The position numbers and the translations under genes were made by a program. From Fischerella sp. PCC 9605 (GTDB lineage: Bacteria > Cyanobacteriota > Cyanobacteriia > Cyanobacteriales > Nostocaceae), in contig NZ_KI912148.1 in the NCBI RefSeq assembly GCF_000517105.1, positions 1-64,000 on the forward strand: a stretch of DNA of 64,000 nucleotides. Direction: 5' to 3'. Each line of letters opens with the position of its first letter. Within the stretch, counting starts at the first letter, position 1. This document shows, in pieces, positions 1 through 9,537 of this stretch. The notes below the pieces were generated by a model. That model was not told where the DNA came from, searched no databases, and worked only from the letters and a program-made list of their open reading frames with translations.

Positions 1-2
1 TA

Positions 3-173
3 GACTTATTCACCGAATGGTATCCAAAAGCCAAGCTGCATAGGTTGATTCAAGCTAGTCAAACTACCAAAGACGGCATCATGATCTACACTAACGATGA
101 AAAGTGGATACCTTTTTCAGAGATGTTATCCCAGTATCCACTTGAAACGTTGTATAAATCGTCAACAGCGTAA
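3..173 (+). CDS. C-terminal fragment of an unknown protein
   Basis: An open frame enters from the left edge and ends with TAA at 171-173, giving 56 residues. The end reads DEKWIPFSEML, then ETLYKSSTA. No start codon is inside the window and I do not recognise the family. Composition and frame are compatible with a real soluble protein tail, but there is no motif. It is convergent with fni, whose stop lies 133 bp away; the short inverted GCAACT/AGTTGC near 239-252 lies between them. It could be a chance frame. Confidence 0.45.
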   Translation, partial: DLFTEWYPKAKLHRLIQASQTTKDGIMIYTNDEKWIPFSEMLSQYPLETLYKSSTA

Positions 174-306
174 AATATTTACTATATAAACGTTGTAGAC
201 GTTGTAAACGACATAAGCGCGGATGAAGGCGACACGGGCAACTTTAGTTGCTGTGGTGCTTTTGAGGACTTGGAAGTTTCTTAATATAATAGCGAGGTTT
301 TGATAG

Positions 307-1362
307 TCAGGGGAGTGTCAATCGCTCTAAACTTCCCGAACACTTTAATTGTGCTAAGGTGGCGTTGCCAGTACAAAATAGTACTGTGGTGATCTCAGAA
401 ATTAACACTTTCCCCAAGTCGTAAACAGCAGCTTCTGAAGAGGCAGCCGCTTGCAAAAATGGCATTGCTAAACCAGCTATATCTGCTCCTAGTGCCAGGG
501 CTTTTGCTGCATCCAGCCCATGACGCAACCCTCCTGAAGCAATCAAAGGTATTTCTGGTGCAACAGCACGAATGCTGGTTATACAATCTGCTGTTGGCAA
601 ACCCCAATCTGCAAAAGTTCTACCCAAGCGCCGCTGTAAAGGACTTTCTGCCCGTTCGCTTTCTACCTTTGCCCAAGACGTACCACCAGCACCCGCCACA
701 TCAATCGCCCTCACTCCAGCAGCAACAAGTTTCTCTGCCATTGCCGCTGAGATACCATTGCCTACTTCTTTAGCAATTACTGGTACGGGTAGTGACTTGC
801 ATAAAATAGCTATTTTTTCAAGTAATCCCCGAAAATTTGTATCGCCTCGGGGTTGAATGCACTCTTGCAGTGGGTTGAGATGCAAAATCAAAGCATCAGC
901 CTCAAGGATGTCAACGACTCGCAAACATTCATCTAAGCCGTAGTCGTAGTTGAGTTGAACAGCGCCCAGGTTGGCAAATAGAAGAACGTCAGGAGCGTAT
1001 TTACGGACGGCGAAAGTATCAGCAACAGAAGGTTTCTCCACTGCTACGCGCTGGGAACCAACGCCCATCGCAATTTTATAGTGTTGAGCAGCTTCCGCCA
1101 GACGACGGTTAATTATACCTGCTTCTTGGGTTCCCCCAGTCATGGAAGAAATCAGCAGTGGGGCGAGGAGACGCTTTCCCAAAAAGGTAGTACTAATGTC
1201 AATTTCATCGCGATCGAGTTCGGGTAAGCAACAATGGATGAAACGATAGGATTCCAGTCCATTGGTAGTTTGTTGGAATTGCACATCTTCTTCTAAGCAG
1301 ATGCGAATGTGGTCGGCTTTGCGAGTTTGGGTAGTGGCTGATTGGGTAATGGGCGTGTTCAC
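307..1362 (-). CDS. fni: Type 2 isopentenyl-diphosphate delta-isomerase
   Basis: Interconverts isopentenyl and dimethylallyl diphosphate, feeding carotenoid, phytol and quinone synthesis. The FMN- and NADPH-dependent type 2 enzyme is the form usual in cyanobacteria. The 351 residues match the family length. Visible family signatures are the N-terminal [17 protein letters not shown] (residues 72-78), GVGSQR (100-105), a HLNPLQE block, KEVGNG, a glycine-rich VAGAGGTSW phosphate-binding segment and ASGGLR near the C-terminus, in the order expected of the TIM barrel. The alpha/beta hydrolase gene lies 99 bp upstream on the same strand, so the two may be co-transcribed. Nothing is missing. Confidence 0.95.
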   Translation of the reverse strand: MNTPITQSATTQTRKADHIRICLEEDVQFQQTTNGLESYRFIHCCLPELDRDEIDISTTFLGKRLLAPLLISSMTGGTQEAGIINRRLAEAAQHYKIAMGVGSQRVAVEKPSVADTFAVRKYAPDVLLFANLGAVQLNYDYGLDECLRVVDILEADALILHLNPLQECIQPRGDTNFRGLLEKIAILCKSLPVPVIAKEVGNGISAAMAEKLVAAGVRAIDVAGAGGTSWAKVESERAESPLQRRLGRTFADWGLPTADCITSIRAVAPEIPLIASGGLRHGLDAAKALALGADIAGLAMPFLQAAASSEAAVYDLGKVLISEITTVLFCTGNATLAQLKCSGSLERLTLP

Positions 1363-1461
1363 AGGTAGGTGTTATTCCAAACAGTTGCAACTTCTATTGT
1401 GTCAGTTTCACACAAGATTTCTTACTTAATCAGATATTTTTAACGTAAAACGCTAGCAAAG

Positions 1462-2403
1462 TTAAGCATCTGCTAATTCTGATAAAATAGGGTCTCTTTT
1501 AGAAAGTGAAATAATCCAATCCAAAATTGCCTGGTTAATTATATCTGGGGATTCATCGTGGGGACAATGCCCGACATTTTCTAGATTCAACAGTTGCAAA
1601 TTTCCGTTATACCGAGCAAATTCACGAGCAAGCGCAGGGGGAACAAACCTGTCTTTTTGCCCCCAAATTAAGAGCATAGGAATTGTTAAAGTAGGCAATA
1701 AAGACTTAACACTCAATCCAAAATTGGGGCTGATTGTAGCTTTAAACAAAGCACTAAAAGCACGGGCTGAACCCCGATCTTGAGGAGGGCCAGCTAGTAT
1801 TTCTATTAGTTCGTCTGTAATAGCCTCTGGGTTAGCGTAAGCAATCGCAGCCCAGCGACGCAAAAACTTTGGTCGGCGAATGAAGTAAAATAGGGGTTTG
1901 AGCACCAATGGCGAAGCCACGATATTTTTAATGGTGGCAACGACAGGATGCAGAAAAGCAGGTATAGCCTCTTGTTCTAATGAGGGATCTGGCAAACTCA
2001 TCATCACTACACCTTGCACCATTTCTGGATGGATTGCGGCGGCAGCTAAGGAAATCAGCGAACCAGTAGAATTACCTACTAAAATCACAGGTTGACGAAT
2101 AAATGTTTTCCAAAAGTCGTAAACCTGTTCTACCCAAAGCTGGATGCTGTAATTAACGCAAGCTTTTTCTGAAGCCCCAAAACCCAACATATCAAGGGCG
2201 TAGACTGTGTGCTGTTCCCCCAATACTTCTAAATTGTGTCGCCAATGTCCAATAGAAGCACCAAACCCGTGTAGCAAAATCAGGGGTGTTGTCTGTTGGT
2301 GATTTTGGATCGGACGAATGTAAGTGTAGCGAGTTTGCCAACCCCGCCAAACCCAGTCTCGTTGATTGCCTACTCGTTGTTGCCAGTGAACCGCGCCGTT
2401 CAA
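1462..2403 (-). CDS. Alpha/beta-fold hydrolase
   Basis: A 313-residue alpha/beta hydrolase with a complete catalytic triad visible: oxyanion motif HGFG (45-48), nucleophile Ser112 in GNSTG, Asp251 in WGQKDRF and His279 in VGHCPHDE. A cap domain of about 100 residues sits between the nucleophile and the acid, as in haloperoxidase/epoxide-hydrolase-like enzymes of cyanobacteria. There is no signal peptide, so it is probably cytoplasmic. The substrate cannot be told from the sequence; esters, lactones and chlorophyll-derived phytyl esters are all possible. It lies just upstream of fni, which hints at, but does not prove, an isoprenoid-related role. Confidence 0.9.
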   Translation of the reverse strand: MNGAVHWQQRVGNQRDWVWRGWQTRYTYIRPIQNHQQTTPLILLHGFGASIGHWRHNLEVLGEQHTVYALDMLGFGASEKACVNYSIQLWVEQVYDFWKTFIRQPVILVGNSTGSLISLAAAAIHPEMVQGVVMMSLPDPSLEQEAIPAFLHPVVATIKNIVASPLVLKPLFYFIRRPKFLRRWAAIAYANPEAITDELIEILAGPPQDRGSARAFSALFKATISPNFGLSVKSLLPTLTIPMLLIWGQKDRFVPPALAREFARYNGNLQLLNLENVGHCPHDESPDIINQAILDWIISLSKRDPILSELADA

Positions 2404-2530
2404 TTTTGCCTCCTGATTTATATTCCTAATTTCTAGCTTAATCGCTATTTTTGAGAAAATAAGGCAAAAGGGAGGAGGCAGTCCCTATGAAACAAGTTTC
2501 ACCGCCAGGTATGAAAAAGTAGCGATTTGA

Positions 2531-2570
2531 AACGCAGAGGGACGCGGAGTAGACGCAGAGGGGCGCAGAG
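2531..2570. repeat. Short purine-rich interspersed repeat (CGCAGAGG units)
   Basis: Three imperfect copies of ACGCAGAGG/ACGCGGAG follow each other just outside the distal end of the CRISPR array. This resembles the dispersed repeats scattered through Nostocales intergenic DNA. The rest of 2404-2648 holds no convincing gene. Confidence 0.5.
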
Positions 2571-2648
2571 TCTTTGTGCAAACATTTCGCTATGAACTTA
2601 CGAAATTTTGTACTTAGGGGCGATCGCGTTCAAAAGTCTGAATCAAAA

Positions 2649-5600
2649 GTTTCAATCCCTAATAGGGATTAAGTGAAATTTCAACTTACCTTGACATTAG
2701 TACTAAATTGGGATTGCGTGTTTCAATCCCTAATAGGGATTAAGTGAAATTTCAACACATTCGGGTTTTTTGCTGCTAAGTGCTTAAGAATAGTTTCAAT
2801 CCCTAATAGGGATTAAGTGAAATTTCAACAAGCGTCATCGGTCATTAGTCAAGCAAGACTAATGTTTCAATCCCTAATAGGGATTAAGTGAAATTTCAAC
2901 TCACCGTGGCTTTAGCCCAGTGAGGATGTCAACCAAAAGTTTCAATCCCTAATAGGGATTAAGTGAAATTTCAACCCGTGTTGTTAGTGCCTCGACCACT
3001 AAGGCATTTGTTTCAATCCCTAATAGGGATTAAGTGAAATTTCAACATTAGGGTCTACGGTGCCTACTGGGTAGAAGAAGGGTTTCAATCCCTAATAGGG
3101 ATTAAGTGAAATTTCAACTCTGCTACATCCCCTCTAGAGGTCTTGGCTACTGTAGCCGTTTCAATCCCTAATAGGGATTAAGTGAAATTTCAACATATTT
3201 AAGTTTCCTGATGGAGGAGTTAATAGTATGTTTCAATCCCTAATAGGGATTAAGTGAAATTTCAACTATGGAATTACATTAACTATTCTTTATGAGGATA
3301 AGTTTCAATCCCTAATAGGGATTAAGTGAAATTTCAACTCAACCCCTCCTGCGGCACCCAAGGGTGCTCTGGAATCTGTTAGGCGTTTCAATCCCTAATA
3401 GGGATTAAGTGAAATTTCAACCCCTTCGGCTGCATCGCTGTATTGTCCGCAAATTGCGCCGTTTCAATCCCTAATAGGGATTAAGTGAAATTTCAACTCT
3501 ATATTTGCTTTCATTTATCCAATAATGTTTTGTTTCAATCCCTAATAGGGATTAAGTGAAATTTCAACCCAAAGATTATCTGCACATCGTCCAGTGACGG
3601 GTTTCAATCCCTAATAGGGATTAAGTGAAATTTCAACGATGCCATCATGTCTACGCATAGGGCTAGGATGAGTTTCAATCCCTAATAGGGATTAAGTGAA
3701 ATTTCAACTCTATTCACCTTACCTCCCCTTAAGGATATCCAGTAGTTTCAATCCCTAATAGGGATTAAGTGAAATTTCAACTCCCATAGGAAACCCCATT
3801 AGTGTAGTACACGTAGGTTTCAATCCCTAATAGGGATTAAGTGAAATTTCAACGCTAGGGGGGATTTATGGTCAGCTGCCCTGTCCATGTTTCAATCCCT
3901 AATAGGGATTAAGTGAAATTTCAACGCCTCGTAGACTAGGTTCTCCGTGGTAGTCCATAGTTTCAATCCCTAATAGGGATTAAGTGAAATTTCAACATCC
4001 CTAGCTTTTATTGTTAGCGCGCCGGCTTGCTCAGAGTTTCAATCCCTAATAGGGATTAAGTGAAATTTCAACCTTGCCCATCTTGCCGGGTTCGGTTTTG
4101 AAGCCCCCGGGTTTCAATCCCTAATAGGGATTAAGTGAAATTTCAACAGGCCTGACGTGAAGCGGGAATGGAGGGGGGCCTGGTTTCAATCCCTAATAGG
4201 GATTAAGTGAAATTTCAACATTAATGCTTTTTCTTAATTCAGTGTACTCAGCGTGTTTCAATCCCTAATAGGGATTAAGTGAAATTTCAACAATTGCACT
4301 AATGGAGTATTAAGGCTGGAGTGGGTTTCAATCCCTAATAGGGATTAAGTGAAATTTCAACACAGGTGTAGATCAAGATATATACGAAGTTAAGTGTTTC
4401 AATCCCTAATAGGGATTAAGTGAAATTTCAACAGTAGTAGTATATGGTTCACCTATTACACCACATTTGTTTCAATCCCTAATAGGGATTAAGTGAAATT
4501 TCAACAGTATAGTGCAATAGTGATAAAAGTAATAGATGGAGTTTCAATCCCTAATAGGGATTAAGTGAAATTTCAACCTTTCATCCAGGAATCCCCACTA
4601 GGATGAATAGCAGTTTCAATCCCTAATAGGGATTAAGTGAAATTTCAACTTTTCTATAATTATATTTGTTATTTCTGTACGATAGTTTCAATCCCTAATA
4701 GGGATTAAGTGAAATTTCAACGGGGCTTTGGAATTCTCGCCGCTGTTAACAATGGATTGGGTTTCAATCCCTAATAGGGATTAAGTGAAATTTCAACCAA
4801 CCCCGTTCCCCGCCCGTGAGAAATCCAGGTTGTTTCAATCCCTAATAGGGATTAAGTGAAATTTCAACACGGCAGGATAGTAAAGGGCAGTATAGTAAAA
4901 AAGCTGTTTCAATCCCTAATAGGGATTAAGTGAAATTTCAACCACTTCTGAGTCTTGGGTTGCCAGACTTGCCAAGGTTTCAATCCCTAATAGGGATTAA
5001 GTGAAATTTCAACGATCCCCCCAGTCCACCCCCATGACTACTAAATCGGTTTCAATCCCTAATAGGGATTAAGTGAAATTTCAACAGCGGAACGTAATAC
5101 CTTTACTAGCCCTAAAGGGCAGTTTCAATCCCTAATAGGGATTAAGTGAAATTTCAACTTGTCCCCTCGCGCATGTCTGCGGTTATTTGGGGTTTCAATC
5201 CCTAATAGGGATTAAGTGAAATTTCAACTTTCCTTGGCAGGATAGCGGTTAGCCAGGATTTTGTTTCAATCCCTAATAGGGATTAAGTGAAATTTCAACT
5301 GCCGTTCGTGCCACTCAGGAGAAAGTGCGTGTTGTTTCAATCCCTAATAGGGATTAAGTGAAATTTCAACCATCTAAGGCTTTTGGATGCCCCCACAACC
5401 TAGCTTGTTTCAATCCCTAATAGGGATTAAGTGAAATTTCAACCCTTCTGTTCTGCCTCGCTCCAGCAATCCCCGCCGTTTCAATCCCTAATAGGGATTA
5501 AGTGAAATTTCAACCCATCTTGAAAGCATCCTCGACATCACCCAGCATGTTTCAATCCCTAATAGGGATTAAGTGAAATTTCAACTATCTAAACTTGGCT

Positions 5601-5656
5601 ACAATCCCTCACGTTCTTGGTTTCAATCCCTAATAGGGATTAAGTGAAATTTCAAC
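2649..5656 (-). CRISPR. CRISPR array, subtype I-D, 42 repeats and 41 spacers
   Basis: By reading, I count 42 copies of a 37-bp repeat; the first is 2649-2685 and the last 5620-5656. Spacers are about 32-39 bp and all look different. On the plus strand the repeat starts GTTTCAATCCCTAATAGGG and ends AAGTGAAATTTCAAC. Its complement ends in GGGATTGAAAC, the ATTGAAAC terminus typical of crRNA 5' handles. The array is therefore transcribed leftwards, in the same direction as the cas genes. The repeat holds an inverted AATCCC/GGGATT pair able to form a small stem for Cas6. The newest spacers should be at the right end next to the leader. I see no variant repeat, even at the distal end at 2649. Confidence 0.99.
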
Positions 5657-5868
5657 TGCGGTAGCCCGAAAGCCAACACATATTCGATTTTCAAGGTTCG
5701 TTAGCGCGGATGGGTCAATCATAGCATGAGAAATTAGGATTGTCTAGGGTGAAAATGGCTGAAACCCAGTCCAGACAAGGTGCGCGGATGGGTGAGGTAG
5801 TGCGATCGCCCTCAACCCTTGTACCAAAAACAATTCAGCCATTTTTCCCAAAGCTTGTTTGCCAACAC
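5657..5868 (-). promoter_or_regulatory. CRISPR leader with near-consensus promoter
   Basis: The 212 bp between cas2 and the first repeat act as leader. Read on the minus strand there is a -35 box TAGACA (5746-5741), a 17-bp spacer and a -10 box TATGAT (5723-5718), each matching five of six consensus bases. Transcription should start near 5711, about 55 nt before the first repeat. The 12-mer GCGCGGATGGGT occurs at 5704-5715 (over the expected start) and 5782-5793 in one orientation, and inverted at 5871-5882 at the end of cas2. The promoter call is from sequence match only. Confidence 0.7.
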
Positions 5869-6156
5869 CTACCCATCCGCGCATTCAGCAAAGAAAATTG
5901 TGTTGTCGCGAGGCTGTTCACCACCGATACGTTCAACTTTACCAAAACAGCAAGCGCAGAGAAAGTAAAAGCGGATGCTATCAGTATCAGGTTGAATCAA
6001 CTTGTTCAAGCGCGATCGCAATTTTGCATACTGCGTGTCGCTAAGCTGGCACTCAAACACACTGTACTGCACCCATTGCCCGTAGGACTTGAGGATGTTA
6101 TGAATCTTTGTACGGCGTTTATCCTCAGAGATATCATAGGATACAACAACATTCAT
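5869..6156 (-). CDS. cas2: CRISPR-associated endonuclease Cas2
   Basis: Subunit of the Cas1-Cas2 spacer integrase. The 95 residues fit the family. It begins with the Cas2 strand MNVVVSYDIS carrying the conserved Asp8, followed by DKRRTKIHNILKSYG and the VQYSVFEC strand, the standard ferredoxin-like core. It is the last cas gene before the leader and starts 18 bp after the cas1 stop. The last codons (ECADG then TAG) contain one copy of the 12-mer GCGCGGATGGGT that recurs in the leader, so coding and leader sequence share a motif here. Confidence 0.96.
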   Translation of the reverse strand: MNVVVSYDISEDKRRTKIHNILKSYGQWVQYSVFECQLSDTQYAKLRSRLNKLIQPDTDSIRFYFLCACCFGKVERIGGEQPRDNTIFFAECADG

Positions 6157-6174
6157 CGCTCAATTCCACCTTTT

Positions 6175-7179
6175 CTACTTCAAAACCAATGGTGGATATT
6201 TCTCGCTTTCGCCCATTAAGTATTTAGCCAGTAATCGGGCTTGCAGTTCAAATGCTTCTTGGTAAGTACATTTGCGTCCCAGCACAGGATGCTTGAATTC
6301 AGATTGCTTCTTCTGTGCATATAAGCGCAGGAATGTTTTTCGTCCTTCGTTGGTGAGGGAAACTGCACCGCTTAAGGGCTCCGTGACAAAATCAGCAGGT
6401 GTCAATAACAGCTTATTTAATGTAGATAAGACTATTGCATCCACCACCAAGGGACGAAATTCTTCCATTAAATCCAATGCTAGTGATGGTCTACCGTAGC
6501 GATCGCAGTGCAGGTATCCTAAATATGGGTCAAACCCGACAACATTAACTGCACCTTGAACATCATGACGTAGCAACGCATAACCAAAGCTGAGTAAAGA
6601 ATTCACCGGATCGGTTGGTGGACGGCGAACACGGTTGGTAAACTTAAATTCGGTGTTCCGAATCATTTGATCGAAACAGCCAAAATAAGCTGCACTACCT
6701 GCACCCTCCAATCCGCGTAAAGAATTTATACTTTGAGTCGTATCAATTGGTGCAATTACTTGTTCCAAGCGCTGGATAGAAGCAGATAAATCTAAGTCTG
6801 TAGATTCGCGTTGGCGACGGTTGAGGATGTTGCGGTAGTTTTTCAGTTTACCGCGTACAAACCCTTGGACAGCATGAATTGCTTGATTTGATTCGCCTGC
6901 TGCTTGCCATTGTGCCTTACGCACAAAAATATTTTTGGTCACTTCTGGTTCTAAACGTCCTAAATAACGACCTGTTTCAGTCAGAAATGTCAGCGGAATT
7001 TGACGTTCTAATAATTCATTGACGACAGCTGGTGAAACCGTAGCGCGTCCTAACACTACGACACCATCAATTTTAATTAATGGCACATCTAAAATTGTTT
7101 TTTTATCAAATTTGACGTTGAGTCGTTCATCAACTTTGCCGATAAAAGCATCTTCTTGAGTAATATAAACTGTGCCCAT
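6175..7179 (-). CDS. cas1: CRISPR-associated endonuclease/integrase Cas1, subtype I-D
   Basis: Catalytic subunit of the spacer-acquisition integrase. The 334 residues have the two-domain Cas1 layout: an N-terminal beta domain (to about residue 90) and a helical catalytic domain. The metal ligands are visible: Glu158 in LRGLEGAGS, His224 in GYLHCDRYG, and acidic residues in LALDLMEEFRP (about 233-243). It lies between cas4 and cas2, with 18-bp gaps on both sides, consistent with one transcript for the adaptation module cas4-cas1-cas2. Confidence 0.97.
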   Translation of the reverse strand: MGTVYITQEDAFIGKVDERLNVKFDKKTILDVPLIKIDGVVVLGRATVSPAVVNELLERQIPLTFLTETGRYLGRLEPEVTKNIFVRKAQWQAAGESNQAIHAVQGFVRGKLKNYRNILNRRQRESTDLDLSASIQRLEQVIAPIDTTQSINSLRGLEGAGSAAYFGCFDQMIRNTEFKFTNRVRRPPTDPVNSLLSFGYALLRHDVQGAVNVVGFDPYLGYLHCDRYGRPSLALDLMEEFRPLVVDAIVLSTLNKLLLTPADFVTEPLSGAVSLTNEGRKTFLRLYAQKKQSEFKHPVLGRKCTYQEAFELQARLLAKYLMGESEKYPPLVLK

Positions 7180-7197
7180 AATTGTATTGAAAATTAA

Positions 7198-7791
7198 TTA
7201 ATTGGCTTCTTGATAACGTCCTACTTTGTCCGCAGCTTGAGGCAAACATCGTAGATAAAGACTACAACCATCGCAACGCTTAGTTTTGAATGCTTTTGGC
7301 ATAGCACCTGTAAATAGCAAAGCTTGAACTGCTGCGATAGTATGAACTGTGCTTTGGCGCAGTTCATCAGTAATTTCTACTAATTGGCGTTGATGCGAGT
7401 GCGCGTAATAGATATAACCGAGAGGAATTTTTTTCCCAGTCATTTCTTCCAAACACAACGCTTGGGCGCAAACTTGTAGTTCATCGTTATCCCACTCGCC
7501 TTTACGTCCCCGCTTGTATTCGACGGGATACCACTCACCATTTTCTGCTTCAATTAAATCAGCTTTACCTATAAGTTTGTATTGATCTGATTTCAGCCAA
7601 ATCGCTCTAATTTGCCAGATATCTTCGCGGTGTCCTTGTCCTAGAGTATGGACGCGATCGTGTAAACTTGTACCTTCAATTGTGTATTGATTATCGATGA
7701 ATTCGCCTGCACAAATCATCCGCCAGCAGCGATGCGGACAATAGGCATATTGATTGAGTGCAGCGATCGGAATATATTCTGTATCATTCAT
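7198..7791 (-). CDS. cas4: CRISPR-associated exonuclease Cas4
   Basis: RecB-type Fe-S nuclease that trims prespacers and selects their PAM end. I start it at the ATG giving MNDTEYIPIAALNQY (197 residues) because the longer frame would need a GTG inside a heptamer repeat. Visible are the cluster cysteines YCPHRC (18 and 22) and a C-terminal CDGC plus C trio (173, 176, 182), and the nuclease motifs GKADLIE (Asp78) and VEYKRG (Glu91, Lys93) followed by a QALCLEE helix. No clear ribosome-binding site precedes the ATG; the 21-bp gap to cas6 is made of GTTAGTG/GTTAGTA repeat units. Confidence 0.95.
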   Translation of the reverse strand: MNDTEYIPIAALNQYAYCPHRCWRMICAGEFIDNQYTIEGTSLHDRVHTLGQGHREDIWQIRAIWLKSDQYKLIGKADLIEAENGEWYPVEYKRGRKGEWDNDELQVCAQALCLEEMTGKKIPLGYIYYAHSHQRQLVEITDELRQSTVHTIAAVQALLFTGAMPKAFKTKRCDGCSLYLRCLPQAADKVGRYQEAN

Positions 7792-7812
7792 ATAACTACT
7801 AACCACTAACCA
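7792..7812. repeat. Heptamer repeat between cas6 and cas4
   Basis: Read on the minus strand the gap is AGTTAGTGGTTAGTAGTTAT, i.e. three units of the GTTAGT(A/G) heptamer family that also occurs at about 30462-30540 and 62240-62290. It occupies the place where the cas4 ribosome-binding site should be. Confidence 0.7.
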
Positions 7813-8670
7813 CTAACTATTTATCCTGCGTGTCATACCCATACCCATCGTTGTTTTGCGTCCAACTCCGGTATACAAGGCAAAGTTAGCAAGAGTATTT
7901 ATTTGCTTAATCGCGATTGGTTCTACATTACCGAGAATCCGATAGCTAATTTCACCAACACAACCGATAAATTTGCTTTCATAGTTACTAACAACTTCTG
8001 TGTGAATGTTAAAAAAACTTGGATAAATTGCATCGATGGGGATGTTGGTAAATTCAATCCCACTATATTTGTTCCAGCGATTGAGAAGACTGTTGAAAAC
8101 ACATTCTCGAATTGGCATAACGGTATCGTAGCCACCTTGACGGAAGGCTACAGGCGTGGCAAAGGTGAATTGAAGAGTGCGATCGCTCTGGTTTGCTTGC
8201 TCATATAATTGCTCATAGGTACAAGCATTTGCCCAAGGTTGCGTTGATTGGGGAGTGCCAAGAATACTTGTGATGTACAAATCCGCAGAACCCAAATGCC
8301 AAGGACGTTCGGGATTGATATTCAGCCAAAGTGGAGTCAGTTGGCTAAAGAGAGTGTCGTCTAATAGAGAGATGCGCCACCAACAGGGAGTACCCGGTGG
8401 AATAGGTTTTTCGTGTTGCCATTGTAAAGTGTAATTTTTTTGGCTTGAATGTCCTCGCTTGCCACTACCATTACTTGTGTAAGTCGATGGCACCTGTAAA
8501 GGAGACAGAGTAAAAGCTTTATCTGCGGTGGAGTGGTGGAGTAAGTCACCCAAAGTTCTATCTACCGAACTGACAAGATTTAAAAACAGTGCGTGGTAAT
8601 GTCTGCCGGTAAGATAATTAGGATAGATGGGAGAGTGGGGAATGAGATTGAGAACTAAACTATGCGGCAT
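7813..8670 (-). CDS. cas6: CRISPR endoribonuclease Cas6 (type I-D)
   Basis: Processes the array transcript within each repeat and leaves the 8-nt ATTGAAAC handle. The 285 residues fit the RAMP double-ferredoxin fold. The C-terminal glycine-rich loop GVGRKTTMGMGMTRR is the hallmark of Cas6 proteins, and RHYHALFLNLVS lies near the N-terminus; a histidine of that segment (His24 or His26) is a plausible catalytic residue. It follows csc1 after a 154-bp gap, the largest inside the operon from csc2 to cas2, so a secondary promoter for cas6-cas4-cas1-cas2 could sit there. Confidence 0.93.
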   Translation of the reverse strand: MPHSLVLNLIPHSPIYPNYLTGRHYHALFLNLVSSVDRTLGDLLHHSTADKAFTLSPLQVPSTYTSNGSGKRGHSSQKNYTLQWQHEKPIPPGTPCWWRISLLDDTLFSQLTPLWLNINPERPWHLGSADLYITSILGTPQSTQPWANACTYEQLYEQANQSDRTLQFTFATPVAFRQGGYDTVMPIRECVFNSLLNRWNKYSGIEFTNIPIDAIYPSFFNIHTEVVSNYESKFIGCVGEISYRILGNVEPIAIKQINTLANFALYTGVGRKTTMGMGMTRRINS

Positions 8671-8673
8671 GAG

Positions 8674-8824
8674 ATGCTTTTAGATTGGATAAAATCACTT
8701 AAAGATATACCAACGCCAGCGAACTCGCAATTTGATGCTGCAACATCAAGCAGGTTTTAGTGCAGAGTTGCTGGCGCAAGCATCAGCGAAGAAAAGAAAA
8801 CGTACTTCGGATTTTGAGAAGTGA
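8674..8824 (+). pseudogene. Possible antisense remnant between cas6 and csc1
   Basis: The 154-bp gap carries on the plus strand an ATG frame of 28 codons (8674-8760, MLLDWIKSLKDIPTPANS...). It is followed in the next frame by an ATG frame (8735-8824) ending ASAKKRKRTSDFEK, whose stop abuts the csc1 stop. The two read like one short protein broken by a frameshift. I do not recognise the family, and chance cannot be excluded. Confidence 0.25.
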
Positions 8825-9532
8825 TTAACCTCGAAAATAGTATGCCATCCGCACGGGAATTTTTAGTTCTTTGATATCGTCAAAGTAGTAATATTGCCCT
8901 CGCATTTGGACATTTTGAATGAGACTAACTGGAGGCATATTTACCACATCATAGCTAATCACTTGATTAGTGAACATGACATCCAAAGGATTTAAAGGAT
9001 GAGTGCAAGTGAATACACCTTCAGCGATCTTAGGTTTTAGTAATTGTTCAACCGTCACCTCAGCTTTACTCATCCATTTGCCCAAGCGAATCCATTTTGG
9101 CAATTTCAGTTCTTTTTGGGAGATGACAAAGAACTCAAATTGACTTTCCGGTGCAATTTCTTTTGCTCTACCAAAACTAGGGATATTTTTCTGGGTTTTT
9201 TCCATCTCAACATGATAGTTATTATTCGCATACTTCCAAGTATTGAGAATGGCAGTATGATTGAGAGAACGTGCTGGAGTGACGTAGATTCCTTGGTGAT
9301 TTAGTGGTGTTAAATGCTCCTCATATTTGGGAACTTGTTCTGGGCAAAAGTAGCGGTAGGAGTCTTGTTCAGAAACTGTGGTGGAGTAAATTTCACTATC
9401 TACTAATCCGAGTGCGTAACAGAGGGCATAATTGTGAATTACTGGTTCTGTTTCGTATAATCTTCCTATTTCGCGAGTGGCATGATACAAACTATCATGT
9501 AATTCAATTTGACAACGGTAAATAATTGCCAT
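8825..9532 (-). CDS. csc1: Type I-D Cascade subunit Csc1 (Cas5d)
   Basis: Cas5-like subunit that binds the crRNA 5' handle in the I-D effector. The 235 residues begin MAIIYRCQIELHDSLYHATREIG, typical of the Csc1 family, with HNYALCYALGLV and a HQGIYVTPARSL segment further on. It starts 5 bp after the csc2 stop, so it is almost certainly translationally coupled. Identification rests on sequence character together with its place between csc2 and cas6. No oddities. Confidence 0.93.
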   Translation of the reverse strand: MAIIYRCQIELHDSLYHATREIGRLYETEPVIHNYALCYALGLVDSEIYSTTVSEQDSYRYFCPEQVPKYEEHLTPLNHQGIYVTPARSLNHTAILNTWKYANNNYHVEMEKTQKNIPSFGRAKEIAPESQFEFFVISQKELKLPKWIRLGKWMSKAEVTVEQLLKPKIAEGVFTCTHPLNPLDVMFTNQVISYDVVNMPPVSLIQNVQMRGQYYYFDDIKELKIPVRMAYYFRG

Positions 9533-9537
9533 GATTT

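Noticed and set aside
2487-2522. 11-codon frame MKQVSPPGMKK with GGAGGAGG upstream, next to the array
   Set aside because: Too short to separate from chance and the spacing to the ATG is long; no known peptide recognised.
5740-6219. Plus-strand frame of 159 codons across the leader and cas2
   Set aside because: It is antisense to cas2, which has clear family motifs, and lies partly in the leader; no ribosome-binding site or known motif.
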